64,000 nt of DNA from Pseudodesulfovibrio aespoeensis Aspo-2 (GCF_000176915.2 NC_014844.1:124001-188000), one strand, 5' to 3'. Counted from the first letter of the stretch, positions 8,536-17,323 are shown. Made by a program: numbers and translations. The notes: a model not told the origin generated them from the letters alone.

Positions 8536-11118
8536 TCAATCGGCGGTCACAGTGCCGCCGGTTGACGGCTGGCCGTTGTGGCTGAAGTCGCCATTGAGGA
8601 AACTTCGTGCCAGCCGGTCAACGCTCCCTTCGTCCTTCATGAGCATGTCCATCTGCCGGGTGTAGATCAGGAGCCTGCCCACCCCTTCCAGGCGTGATGC
8701 GATCTCTTCGCACGGATACTTGGCGAAGCGGGCTTTGATCGTGTCCTTCTCGACCTCCACCCGGAAGCCGAGCCCCTCCAGCATGATGCCAATGGCCCGC
8801 GCGCGCCTGTTGCGCCGGATGTCGTCGGCGGCCCCGCCCTTGAACTGGAAATTGATGTAGTTGCTGTTCACGGTCTGGCCGCAATAGGCGTCGAGCACCC
8901 CGTAGTGATAGCCCACCCGCGAGCTGAAATTGAGGTATTTGTCGGTGATGATGGCGTAGCTCTTCTCGCCGAAGCGCTCTCTCTCGGTGGAGAACATCTG
9001 CCGGGTCATGACCGACATGAATCCGCCCATGTCCACGGGCCGGGGCTCCTGCGACCGGAGTCGCTCATCCAGCATGCCCCGGAGCAGCGCTGCAAAGGGA
9101 GCGGACACGACCTGGTCCACCCTGATGTTGCGGGAAAGGGCAGCAGCGTCCAGCCCGCCGCCAAGGTCGATGACGTGGAGATCAAGGGGCAACGGGGCCT
9201 CAAGCTTGCGGGCCATCTCGCCCTGGTCGCTGGCCAGATCGCTGATAGCGAACATGGCCTCATAGCATCGTTCATGCACGTAGCGCATCACATCATGCAC
9301 GGTACGGCAGTTCCCCGGCTCAAATCCTGGAGCCTTGGGGTCTGTCAGGTTCAGGGGCAGCACCAGATCGGCCAGGGAGCGCAGGGCCGTATGCACCGGC
9401 GTCCCCTCCATAAGTCCCCTGGCCTGCTCCGGGGCCAGGGTCAGGAGCGGCTCCACCCGGCCATCCAGAACCCGCCCCAGCCAGGCGTCCACAGTCACCA
9501 CTTGGCCGTTCCGCAGCGCGGTCATCGCGCCTGCGGCTCCAAGCAACGCGGGCAGACGGTACTCCCTGGCCAGGGAGGCCATGTGCCCGGTCACGCTGCC
9601 GTGCTCTGTGACCACTGCCGCCGCCCGGGTCATGACCAGCGAATAGAGGGGGGAGGAATGCTCGGCCACCAGCACCGCGCCAAGCGGGAACCCGGCCAGA
9701 TCGGCCTCGTCGCGGACCATGTGGATCGGCCCGGAGCCCACGCCAGGGCAGGCCACCGCCGCACCCTCAAGGAGAGCGGGGGCGTCCACGGCAGGCAGAT
9801 CAGGCGGCACAAAGGCCCCGCCGGCCATATGCAGGGGGCGGCATTGCAGGAAGAGCAGCCCGCCCGAGTGGTCCAGAGCCCACTCCACGTCCTGGGGCGA
9901 ACCGAAGTGCTCCTCAAGCCGCAGCAGACATGCGTTCAGGGACCGAAGCTGATTCGGGGTCAGACAGGGCTGACCTTGGTCCTCTTCTGGAACCGGACGT
10001 TCCTCCACACCGCCGCCGGGCCGCAGGGAAAGCATGACCGTCTTGACCGGTGAGGACGACGAGATAATTTCCGGCGGATCGCTCCGGGAGAGGCGGTATG
10101 TGTCCGGGTCCACCCGTCCATCCACCGCGTATGGACCCAGCCCCCAGACCGCGTTGATCACGGTCTCGGCCTTGCCCGGAGCCATGGGGTCGCGGGAATA
10201 AGCCACGCCGCTGGCCAGGGGGTCCACCATTTCAAGGCAGGCCACGCCCATGGCCGTTTCCTCGGACAACACGCCGTTGGCCAGCCGGTAGGCGATGGCT
10301 CTGGGCGAAAAGAGGCTGGCCAGGATGAGTTTGTAGCTCTCCACCAGCCGGGACGGTGTCAGGCCGAGAATGGTCTTGTACTGTCCGGCAAAGGACAACT
10401 CGCCGTCCTCGCCGATGGCGCTGGAGCGCAGGGCCAGCCGCAGGTCATCGCCCAAGCCGAAGACTTCCAAAGAGGTGGCCCGGATGGCTCGATCGAGCTC
10501 CGGGGGCACCTCCCCATGCAGAAACAGGGTCTGGATGATCTGACTGGCCTCCATCAGGCTTTCGGGCCTTTCGGGGTCTACGGCCCGGTGGGCCTTGTCG
10601 ATCTCCGGCCCCAACTGGTTGTGGTCCAGAAAGGCCTGGTAGGCCGCCGTGGTCAGGGCGAACCCGCGCGGCACAGGCAGGCCCACGGCCCCGGCCATCT
10701 CGCCCAGGTTGGCGTTCTTGCCGCCCACGCTGTCGATCATCTGCCGCCCAACGCGGACATGCGGCACCGTCAGCTCGGCCACGGACGGACGATGGCCAAT
10801 ATCGCCCAGCAGGGGGGCCATCCCGCCGCGCAGGGTTTCCAGCGCCAGATGGAGTCCCGGCTGTGCGCGGCCGGACAAGCGCTCGTAGGCCTGCACCATC
10901 CGGGCTGCGTAGAACAGCGCCCGCGCCCCTTGGGAGCGCACATGGGCCATGCCGAACAGGGTTTTGCCCTCAAGCATGCGATCCATGGAGGAGAGCAGCC
11001 GCAGCAGCTCCGAGTTGGCGTCAAGGATTGCCTTGAAGTTGGTGTAGCGGTCCTTGAACAGGACATCCACCCCGGTGTCACGTCGGCGGGTGAAGAGGCG
11101 TCCGAAAAAGCCGAACAT
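8536..11118 (-). CDS. PEP-synthase-like protein lacking the PEP barrel (paralogue 1)
   Basis: 860 residues. An N-terminal helical region of about 115 residues is followed by a PPDK_N-type ATP-grasp domain (GGKNANLGEMAGAVGLPVPR, RSSAIGEDGELSFAGQYKT, ASGVAYSRDPM), then the mobile phospho-histidine domain, where His512 in GHMASLARE matches the catalytic His of PEP synthase. The PEP-binding TIM barrel that PpsA and PpdK carry next is absent; instead there is a C-terminal region of about 300 residues I do not recognise (RTVHDVMRYVHERC, then NYINFQFKGGAADDIRRNRR). It could therefore make a phospho-His from ATP but not complete PEP synthesis. It lies 15 bases after the AAA+ regulator gene, in the same operon. 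A paralogue with the same architecture is at 17774. Confidence 0.85.
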   Translation of the reverse strand: MFGFFGRLFTRRRDTGVDVLFKDRYTNFKAILDANSELLRLLSSMDRMLEGKTLFGMAHVRSQGARALFYAARMVQAYERLSGRAQPGLHLALETLRGGMAPLLGDIGHRPSVAELTVPHVRVGRQMIDSVGGKNANLGEMAGAVGLPVPRGFALTTAAYQAFLDHNQLGPEIDKAHRAVDPERPESLMEASQIIQTLFLHGEVPPELDRAIRATSLEVFGLGDDLRLALRSSAIGEDGELSFAGQYKTILGLTPSRLVESYKLILASLFSPRAIAYRLANGVLSEETAMGVACLEMVDPLASGVAYSRDPMAPGKAETVINAVWGLGPYAVDGRVDPDTYRLSRSDPPEIISSSSPVKTVMLSLRPGGGVEERPVPEEDQGQPCLTPNQLRSLNACLLRLEEHFGSPQDVEWALDHSGGLLFLQCRPLHMAGGAFVPPDLPAVDAPALLEGAAVACPGVGSGPIHMVRDEADLAGFPLGAVLVAEHSSPLYSLVMTRAAAVVTEHGSVTGHMASLAREYRLPALLGAAGAMTALRNGQVVTVDAWLGRVLDGRVEPLLTLAPEQARGLMEGTPVHTALRSLADLVLPLNLTDPKAPGFEPGNCRTVHDVMRYVHERCYEAMFAISDLASDQGEMARKLEAPLPLDLHVIDLGGGLDAAALSRNIRVDQVVSAPFAALLRGMLDERLRSQEPRPVDMGGFMSVMTRQMFSTERERFGEKSYAIITDKYLNFSSRVGYHYGVLDAYCGQTVNSNYINFQFKGGAADDIRRNRRARAIGIMLEGLGFRVEVEKDTIKARFAKYPCEEIASRLEGVGRLLIYTRQMDMLMKDEGSVDRLARSFLNGDFSHNGQPSTGGTVTAD

Positions 11119-11133
11119 GATTTTCCCCTCGCT

Positions 11134-13686
11134 TCAGTTTCGTGACGGCTTGCGTGCCATTTTCAATTCATACCGGGTGGCCGGGCCGCTCCCGACCTTG
11201 ACCAGACAGCCCTTCTTGACCAGATCGTTCAGATCGTAGATGGCGGTTCTGGAGGGAAGTCCGTCGCCCACGAAATCCTGGTATTCGCTCCGGGTGATGC
11301 CCCCCCTGGCGACGAGCAGGGGATAGACCTTGCTCTGGCGTTCGTTGAGCCTGATTCCGGATGGGTGGAGTGCCGGGTCGGGGCCGCTGGCCGGTTTGGC
11401 GCTCGGCGTGGCTGCAGCAGCAAAGGGCGGGTCTGCCGACACGTCGCCTCCCCATGCCGCCGCCGGGGCGGCCACAGGGACAGAAGACAGTGTCAGGGGA
11501 TGCCAGTCGGCCAGACGCTCCTCCTCAAGCTGGATGTCGTTGGCCTGGATCACCTCGTTCTCGACCATGACCGCTGCCCTGGTGATGCAGTTGACCAGCT
11601 CGCGGATGTTGCCCGGCCAGCCATAGGCGTTCATCTTCTCGATGGCCCCGCGCGACAGCGCCAGCCCCACCTTGCCCACGAGCGCCTCGGCCTGACGCAG
11701 ATAGTACAGGGCGAGGCTCGGAATGGACTCCCGGTGCTCGCGCAGGGGCGGGACGTTGATGGTCAGCACCCTGAGTCGGTAATAGAGATCCTCACGGAAG
11801 GTTCTGTCCTCGATCATGGCCGTCAGGTCCACATTGGTCGCGGCGATGAGGCGCACGTTCACGTCCACCTCCCGGTCACTGCCAAGCGGCTTGATCTTGC
11901 GCATGGCGATGGCCCGGAGCAGCGCCTGCTGCCCCATGGGCGAGGTGGCCTGGATCTCGTCCAGGAACAGGGTGCCGCCGTCCGCCTCGAGAAAAGCGCC
12001 CTTGCGCTCTCCCTTGGCCTCTGTATAGGCCCCCTTGGTGTGGCCGAACAGGGTGTCCAGCAACAGGTTCTCATCAAGTGCTCCGCAGTTGATCGAAATG
12101 AAGGGCCTGCCTGACCGCGCGCTGTGATTGTGGATGGCCTCGGCGGCCAGTTGCTTGCCCGTGCCGGTTTCGCCGACCACCAGCACGTCCACATCGACCC
12201 GCGCCGCCTTGAGTATGTCGGATTTCATCTGAGCAATTTTCACGCCAGACCCGATGATCTCGGGCAGTGGCGAGATGGCTCCGCCGTCCGTATGGCTCTC
12301 GTCGATGCTTGCCCGTTCCTGCATGCTGACCAGGAGCAATTCCTGATCCTTGCGCCAGGTCTGCTCCATCTGGTCCCGGAGCCGGGCCACGAGGCTGTTC
12401 ACTGCGGCCTTGAGGTTGTTGGTTTCAAAGCCTGCGGCTGGCAGTTCCACCTCTTCGGGCCGGGTCAGATCCATGTCGCGCACAGCCCTTGCCAGTTGGA
12501 AGATGGGCAGGGTGATGTACCGGGAGAGCAGGTAGACCAGCAGGGTCATGATCCCGATGGTGGTGATGGTGATGATGAACATGACGTCCAGATGCCGGTA
12601 TCCGGCCACCAGGGTCAACTGGCTCCTGTCCACAAAGGCGATGCCGCCGACGACCTGCGCCTGCCCGCCTCCGCCGCCATAGAACCTGACAGGTGCATAG
12701 GCCAGAAAATGCGAGTTGACCTGATTCAGGCTCTTATCCTGATCCTTGAGTATCAGGCAATTCTGCTGCCCGGCCCGGATGTCCGTGATCATGTCCCAAT
12801 AGGCCGCATCAGCCTTGTCCGGGAGAAATGCCGTAGCCAGGCCGGGCTTGCCCAGGGTTCCCTCGTGGCCGCCGCGGGCCAGCATGGTCGATATTTCGGC
12901 CCCGGACTGCTCGATGGACTCCGACTGGAAGAGCATCCAGCCATCGGTGTCGATCATATAGGAGAAGCGCAGTTCGTTGCTGCGCGAAAAGGCGTGCAGC
13001 GGGGAACGGGTCGAGTTGAATATGGACAGGATGTTGCGCAATTCCCTGGCCTCAAACCCCAGGAACAGATACCCGCGCTGGCCGCTGTCGCCCACAGGAA
13101 CCACGGTCGCCATCCGAATGACCGGTGAAAAAACCCTGTTGTTGGCATTGGTTTCCAAGGGGAAGGGATACTCGGCCTCCTCCACCGGGAACAGCATCAC
13201 CTCGCCGGGCGCTAGGCGGGAGAGGGCCTCGAAATGCAGGAAATGGCTCGGCTTGACGGCATGGAGCATGGGCTCCGGCACCTCGAACGCGGCGCTGCCG
13301 CAGGCGACCATGAAAATATGGCCCGTCAGCTCGGGCGAAAAAAAAGCCAGCTCCCGGACAGGCAATCCGCCCGAGGCGTCCTTCCTGGCGAGATGGTCGC
13401 GCAAGCTTTGCGCGTCCAGCTGGCCATGGGCGATGAACAGGAGCTCCTGGCGGTATGCGCCAAGGCGTATCTCCACCTCGTGGGCCATGGCCAGCGCCTG
13501 GAGCCTGGCCGTACGTTCAAGTCCTATCTCTGTGTATCTGTTTGATATTTGGTAGTTCAGATATCCTGTGATCAGCAGGATTCCCATCAGTGTTGGCAGC
13601 AGTGTGAAGAGGAGCTTTCTTCTCAGGCTTAAGGAAAGGAACCATCTGAAAATACCGTGCCCTGATGCCTGTCCGTCCTGTCTCAT
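11134..13686 (-). CDS. membrane-bound AAA+ (sigma-54 activator-like) regulator
   Basis: 850 residues. A membrane helix at about 24-44, a large periplasmic sensor domain (about 45-380, probably Cache-like), a second helix (about 382-402, VMFIITITTIGIMTLLVYLL), a HAMP-like linker, then an AAA+ domain with Walker A GETGTGKQ (505-512) and a Walker B-type GGTLFLDE. The sigma-54 contact loop, GAFTGA in the family, reads GAYTEA at residues 552-557, so the second Gly is Glu. The C-terminus is not a Fis-type helix-turn-helix but a winged-helix-like segment (about 770-840, SEYQDFVGDGLPSRTAIYDL). The gene leads the operon with paralogue 1 and is divergent from the usp operon, whose sigma-54 promoter it may control. 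Confidence 0.85.
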   Translation of the reverse strand: MRQDGQASGHGIFRWFLSLSLRRKLLFTLLPTLMGILLITGYLNYQISNRYTEIGLERTARLQALAMAHEVEIRLGAYRQELLFIAHGQLDAQSLRDHLARKDASGGLPVRELAFFSPELTGHIFMVACGSAAFEVPEPMLHAVKPSHFLHFEALSRLAPGEVMLFPVEEAEYPFPLETNANNRVFSPVIRMATVVPVGDSGQRGYLFLGFEARELRNILSIFNSTRSPLHAFSRSNELRFSYMIDTDGWMLFQSESIEQSGAEISTMLARGGHEGTLGKPGLATAFLPDKADAAYWDMITDIRAGQQNCLILKDQDKSLNQVNSHFLAYAPVRFYGGGGGQAQVVGGIAFVDRSQLTLVAGYRHLDVMFIITITTIGIMTLLVYLLSRYITLPIFQLARAVRDMDLTRPEEVELPAAGFETNNLKAAVNSLVARLRDQMEQTWRKDQELLLVSMQERASIDESHTDGGAISPLPEIIGSGVKIAQMKSDILKAARVDVDVLVVGETGTGKQLAAEAIHNHSARSGRPFISINCGALDENLLLDTLFGHTKGAYTEAKGERKGAFLEADGGTLFLDEIQATSPMGQQALLRAIAMRKIKPLGSDREVDVNVRLIAATNVDLTAMIEDRTFREDLYYRLRVLTINVPPLREHRESIPSLALYYLRQAEALVGKVGLALSRGAIEKMNAYGWPGNIRELVNCITRAAVMVENEVIQANDIQLEEERLADWHPLTLSSVPVAAPAAAWGGDVSADPPFAAAATPSAKPASGPDPALHPSGIRLNERQSKVYPLLVARGGITRSEYQDFVGDGLPSRTAIYDLNDLVKKGCLVKVGSGPATRYELKMARKPSRN

Positions 13687-13894
13687 GCCGCGCCTCCGCT
13701 CGCTAAATGTCTATGCTCTTGCACAATCTCACAATCGCGCAAAGATGGTCAACGAAAATATTTCCATTATTTTCAAAGTGTTGACAAAATTGATTGCGCG
13801 ATAGTCGTGGCATGTGCCTTGCTTTGGTGACAAAAAGGACAGTTCCCATGCGGGGCGATGAAAGAATGACAATTCTAACAGCGAGGCAATGAAC
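13687..13894. promoter_or_regulatory. divergent regulatory region, AAA+ regulator / usp operon
   Basis: This AT-rich gap holds ATCGCGCAA at 13734-13742 and its reverse complement TTGCGCGAT at 13794-13802, 60 bases apart start to start. Between them lie GTCAAC (13748-13753) and GTTGAC (13780-13785), which makes a nested inverted repeat. The downstream box ends 5 bases before the sigma-54 promoter at 13808. The layout suits an activator that binds two half-sites. Confidence 0.6.
13808..13823 (+). promoter_or_regulatory. sigma-54 promoter of the usp-tauE operon
   Basis: TGGCAT-GTGCC-TTGCT has GG-N10-GC spacing and one mismatch to the RpoN consensus. Transcription would start near 13834, about 60 bases before the usp start. 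Confidence 0.78.
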
Positions 13895-14305
13895 ATGGTC
13901 ATTTTGGTAGCTCTGGACGAATCAAGTTTCGCCAAGGCTGCGCTGGAGAAGGCGTTGGAACTCGCCTCTCCTGGCAAGGCCGAGGTGGTGGCGCTCAGCG
14001 TGATTCCCCACCTTGGGGTGGTGGAAGGGGTGCAGGACAAACTGATCGCCCGTTTCGAACGGGAGGCCAAGAGCCTCATGGACGAGGCAAAAGCCGTGGC
14101 CGCCAGGCACGGCGTGTCGCTCAAGACCAGGGTGGAAAGCGGCATCTCCCCGGCGGACACGATCCTGGATGTGGCCAAGGAAGTCCGGGCGGACCTCATA
14201 GTGGTAGGGCATCGTGGCAAGAGCAACCTGGAGAAATTTCTCATCGGCAGCGTGGCAAGCGCACTGGTGACCTACTCTCCCTGCTCGGTGCTCGTGGTCA
14301 AGTAA
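13895..14305 (+). CDS. universal stress protein, UspA family
   Basis: A 136-residue UspA-fold protein. VILVALDESSFAKAAL is the first strand and nucleotide-binding Asp, and the C-terminal GHRGKSNLEKFLIGSVASAL matches the G-x2-G-x9-G-S/T loop of ATP-binding Usp proteins, so ATP binding is likely. I prefer ATG 13895: GAGG at 13883-13886 is 8 bases away from it but only 2 from the ATG at 13889. It is the first gene of a nine-gene operon reading to 20380 behind a sigma-54 promoter. Confidence 0.92.
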   Translation: MVILVALDESSFAKAALEKALELASPGKAEVVALSVIPHLGVVEGVQDKLIARFEREAKSLMDEAKAVAARHGVSLKTRVESGISPADTILDVAKEVRADLIVVGHRGKSNLEKFLIGSVASALVTYSPCSVLVVK

Positions 14306-14323
14306 ACACAACGGAGGAATTCA

Positions 14324-14620
14324 ATGCACAGAATGTGGAAATTCGCAACGCTGCTTGCGGGCCTGCTGACTCTGATGCCCCAACTGGCTCTCGCGGCAGG
14401 GGAAAAGGCGGCTGAACTGATAGTGGTGGCGGACACCAGAGTCCTGGACAGCGGCATCATGCTGTACTTCGCCGACCTGTACAACACCAACCTCCTGCTC
14501 TTCGCCGTGTGGGCGGTGGCACTGACCGCAGGCTACGGCGTCTTTCTTGGCCTGCTCATGGATGTGATCATGGCCAGGACCGGGCTGGATCTCAAGTCAC
14601 GCAAGATTATCGAGCACTAG
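14324..14620 (+). CDS. small exported membrane protein of the tauE operon
   Basis: 98 residues: a signal peptide (FATLLAGLLTLMPQLALAAG, cleavage near residue 25), a short periplasmic part, and one membrane helix (about 55-80, LLLFAVWAVALTAGYGVFLGLL) with a basic cytoplasmic tail. I do not recognise a family. It sits 12 bases before the TauE/SafE permease gene, so an accessory role for that transporter is a fair guess, but nothing in the sequence proves it. Confidence 0.8.
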   Translation: MHRMWKFATLLAGLLTLMPQLALAAGEKAAELIVVADTRVLDSGIMLYFADLYNTNLLLFAVWAVALTAGYGVFLGLLMDVIMARTGLDLKSRKIIEH

Positions 14621-14632
14621 GAGGAATCTGTT

Positions 14633-15676
14633 ATGGAATTCTTAGGCGACACCAGTTGGATGTATATGTACATGCCCATTGCGGGCGTCACGATCCTCTG
14701 GCCCGGCCTGGTGCTCATCGGTTTCTCCGTGGGTGTCATCGGCGGGTTCTTCGGCATGGGCGGCGCCTGGATGGTCACGCCCGGCCTCAACATTCTCGGT
14801 TTTCCCATGGCCTTTGCCATCGGCACCGACATTGCCCACATCGCGGGCAAGTCCATGGTTTCCACCATGCGCCACTCCAAGTTCGGCAACGTGGACTACA
14901 AACTGGGCTTTGTCATGGTCGTCGGTACCATGGTCGGCATCGAGATTGGCGCGCAGCTGATCATGTACCTAGAACGCCTCGGCAAGGTCGGCGACGTTGT
15001 TCGCTGGGTCTACGTGGGCTTCCTGGGGCTGATCGCCCTCATGGTCTTCTATGACTACTTCAAGGCCGTTTCCAAGAAGAAGCACGGGCAGGTGGACGGC
15101 GAGCACGGCACCGAGGGCATCACCTGGTACAAGACCCTGCACAAGATCCGCATTCCCCCCATGATGCACTTCGAGAAGGCCGGCTTCACCTGTTCGGCCT
15201 GGCTGCCCATTCTCGTCAGCCTGCTGACCGGCATCCTGGCCGGCTTCCTGGGCATCGGCGGCGGCTTGCTGCGCATGCCCGCCCTGGTCTACCTCATCGG
15301 CTGCCCGACCCACATCGCCGTGGGCACCGACCTCTTTGAGGTCATGATCTCCGGCCTGTATGGCGCCTTCACCTACACCCTGAAGGGACGCATCGAGCTG
15401 GTGGCCGTGTTCGTCATGCTCACCGGCGCGGCCATCGGCGCCCAGATAGGCACTGTTGCCACCAAGTACGCCAAGGGCTACGGCATCCGCGTAGCGTTCG
15501 GCATCGCCGTGCTCTGCTGCATGATCTCCATCATCCTCAAGCAATATGGTTACCCGGTTGCATCGGCTGTCCTCATCCTGGGCACCATCTCGCTGATCTG
15601 CATCTACATCATGAAGATCATGTTCGTTGGCGCGGCGCAGGAACTGCGCGAGAAGAAGCTGCGGGAACAGGGCTAA
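14633..15676 (+). CDS. TauE/SafE family anion exporter
   Basis: 347 residues with about eight to nine membrane helices in two homologous halves. Each half has the family's glycine-rich turn (GVIGGFFGMGGAWMVTPGL and GILAGFLGIGGGLLRMPAL). A hydrophilic loop of about 50 residues (KAVSKKKHGQVDGEHGTEG onward) separates the halves. TauE/SafE proteins move sulfite, sulfonates or other organic anions; in a sulfate reducer sulfite export is attractive, but the substrate cannot be read from sequence. It is co-transcribed with usp upstream and small envelope proteins downstream. Confidence 0.9.
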   Translation: MEFLGDTSWMYMYMPIAGVTILWPGLVLIGFSVGVIGGFFGMGGAWMVTPGLNILGFPMAFAIGTDIAHIAGKSMVSTMRHSKFGNVDYKLGFVMVVGTMVGIEIGAQLIMYLERLGKVGDVVRWVYVGFLGLIALMVFYDYFKAVSKKKHGQVDGEHGTEGITWYKTLHKIRIPPMMHFEKAGFTCSAWLPILVSLLTGILAGFLGIGGGLLRMPALVYLIGCPTHIAVGTDLFEVMISGLYGAFTYTLKGRIELVAVFVMLTGAAIGAQIGTVATKYAKGYGIRVAFGIAVLCCMISIILKQYGYPVASAVLILGTISLICIYIMKIMFVGAAQELREKKLREQG

Positions 15677-15706
15677 CCACAACGGCATCTGTAAAGGAAT
15701 AATGAC

Positions 15707-16042
15707 ATGCGAAATACCAAGATCATCCTCCTGAACGCGGCGCTGCTGGTTCTCCTGGCATGCGCCACGGCCTGGGCGGCGAATGTGGCCCAGGGGGCCT
15801 GCGTCTCCTACGACGCCGACAAAAAAATCCTCGTCATCGAGGAATACGATCTGAACTTCACCCCGGAGCACAAATACGGACAGCCCACCGGCACCATGAT
15901 CGAATTCGACACGACCACGGCCAAGATAGGCATACTGCCCGAACCGGGCGATGTGCTGCGCCTCTCCTATGTGCCGTCGGAAAAGAAGAACACCGCCCTC
16001 AAGGTGATGAACGTGTCCAAGCAAGACCTCATGAAGAAGTAA
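15707..16042 (+). CDS. exported protein of unknown function
   Basis: 111 residues with a signal peptide (NAALLVLLACATAWA, cleavage before NVAQ) and a compact mature domain rich in beta-strand-like segments (KKILVIEEYDLNF, GTMIEFDTT, DVLRLSYVP). One mature Cys (CVSYD) is present. No family recognised. It probably acts in the periplasm alongside the TauE/SafE exporter it follows by 30 bases. Confidence 0.8.
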   Translation: MRNTKIILLNAALLVLLACATAWAANVAQGACVSYDADKKILVIEEYDLNFTPEHKYGQPTGTMIEFDTTTAKIGILPEPGDVLRLSYVPSEKKNTALKVMNVSKQDLMKK

Positions 16043-16049
16043 CCACCCT

Positions 16050-16110
16050 ACCCCCCCCTCCGGCGGTCCGCCCGTGGTCACCCCATTGGCGCGGGCGGGC
16101 CAGCCGGAGG
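16050..16110 (+). repeat. hairpin inside the usp-tauE operon
   Basis: CCTCCGGC then TCCGCCCG on the left pair with CGGGCGGG then GCCGGAGG on the right, with a small mismatch. This is the only sizeable gap (81 bases) in the operon. It could be a partial terminator or an mRNA processing or stability element that makes downstream genes less abundant; there is no T-run. Confidence 0.5.
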
Positions 16111-16123
16111 AACAGGAACGACA

Positions 16124-16363
16124 ATGAGAACCAAGCAACCCCTGAAGACATCCCAGCGCGTGGTGGTGATCATCATGGACGTTCTCCTGATGACCGAACT
16201 GTGCCTGGCCATGTACTGGTGCAACCGGGACCCGGAGACCATGGTGGCGACCTTTCTCAAGACCTACCTGCCCGCCGCGATGATCACCCTTGGCGGCGCG
16301 TGGATGACCATCAGGCGGCTGTCGCCGCCCGAGCCAGAGCCGGTACTCCAAAAGGGAGCGTGA
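16124..16363 (+). CDS. small two-helix membrane protein
   Basis: 79 residues with two predicted membrane helices (about 12-30, VVVIIMDVLLMTELCLAMYW, and 45-62, TYLPAAMITLGGAWMTI) and a Pro/Glu-rich cytoplasmic tail. No family recognised. The start is supported by a GGAGGAACAGG region just upstream. Its stop is 2 bases before the next small gene. Confidence 0.75.
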   Translation: MRTKQPLKTSQRVVVIIMDVLLMTELCLAMYWCNRDPETMVATFLKTYLPAAMITLGGAWMTIRRLSPPEPEPVLQKGA

Positions 16364-16365
16364 TC

Positions 16366-16491
16366 ATGAACCAGCTGATACTGCTTTTTCTTTCTCTGGG
16401 TCTCGGATTGATTGTTGGTGTGGCCCTGGCCGCATGCGCGAGGAAATTCCGCAGGTTCTGGGCCGACCAGTCAACCAGAGGCAAGGCGTAA
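16366..16491 (+). CDS. 41-residue single-helix membrane peptide
   Basis: A short gene easily missed: ATG at 16366 with AGGGAG about 9 bases upstream, one membrane helix (LILLFLSLGLGLIVGVALAA) and a basic tail (ARKFRRFWADQ). It is packed between two membrane-protein genes of the same operon with 2- and 3-base gaps, which argues that it is real. The function is unknown; such peptides often stabilise larger membrane complexes. Confidence 0.65.
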   Translation: MNQLILLFLSLGLGLIVGVALAACARKFRRFWADQSTRGKA

Positions 16492-16494
16492 TCC

Positions 16495-17304
16495 ATGAGC
16501 AGCAAGACATTCAACCGCATCGCCCTGATCATCTTCGCCGTGGTCCTGTTGTCGGTGATCGATTCCTGCAGCGCGGCCTTTGGCCCGCCCAGGGTGTTTC
16601 GGTTGACGCCGGGCGAGACCATCCCCATCAGCGGGGATCTGGACGACGCCCCGATGATCCCCAACCGCTGGCTCGAAGAGCCGGACATGGAAACGATCCG
16701 GGGCCATCTCGGCTACACCACGAACGCGGCTGGCCTGACGATCCGTTTTGTCGAACTCAGGGGACGCCTGTGGCGCGGCGAGCTTGATCTCTCCAATGCA
16801 GACCCCGGCGACTACACGCTCCAGGTCTTCAACGCGGCGTCCAAGACCAAGGACATGGAACCGGTCTACACGGTCCGTTTGTTCCCGGATCTGGCGTCGC
16901 TGCGCGCCGATCTGCCGTCCTTTTCGGAACGCCACCTGGACATCAAGCCCATCATGATATTCTTCATGGCCCTGCCCCTGGCTCTGGTCATGCTGTTTCT
17001 CTCGCATCTGCGCTCCGGCAGGGATGAGGCGGCGCTTCAGGCGCGCGGCATCGGCTCGGTCTACAAGCTGGCCAAGAGCAAGGCAGGGTGGGAGATCATG
17101 GTCGGGCTGGGCAGCGCGCACGGCGTGCATCCAGGCGACCGGCTGCGCATCCTCGACAAAAACATGCGGGACGTGGGCGAACTCCAGGTCAGCAGGGTGG
17201 GGCGCGAGGGCAGCAACGGCGTCCTGCCTCTGGATGCAAACATCCGGTCCGGTTATTTCGTGGCCCTGGCGGATTCCGTGCCCCACGGGGCGAACCGTTC
17301 CTGA
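16495..17304 (+). CDS. bitopic envelope protein of unknown function
   Basis: 269 residues. A signal-like N-terminal helix (about 7-28), a periplasmic beta-rich domain (about 30-155; VFRLTPGETIPISGDL, YTLQVFNAAS), a membrane helix (about 157-174, IMIFFMALPLALVMLFLS), and a cytoplasmic domain with an SH3-like look (VYKLAKSKAGWEIMVGLGSAHGVHPGD). The latter resembles fragments seen in secretion or sensor proteins, but I do not assign a family. It lies directly upstream of a response regulator and could couple envelope state to it. Confidence 0.7.
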   Translation: MSSKTFNRIALIIFAVVLLSVIDSCSAAFGPPRVFRLTPGETIPISGDLDDAPMIPNRWLEEPDMETIRGHLGYTTNAAGLTIRFVELRGRLWRGELDLSNADPGDYTLQVFNAASKTKDMEPVYTVRLFPDLASLRADLPSFSERHLDIKPIMIFFMALPLALVMLFLSHLRSGRDEAALQARGIGSVYKLAKSKAGWEIMVGLGSAHGVHPGDRLRILDKNMRDVGELQVSRVGREGSNGVLPLDANIRSGYFVALADSVPHGANRS

Positions 17305-17323
17305 CGAAACAAGGAAGCAAGGC

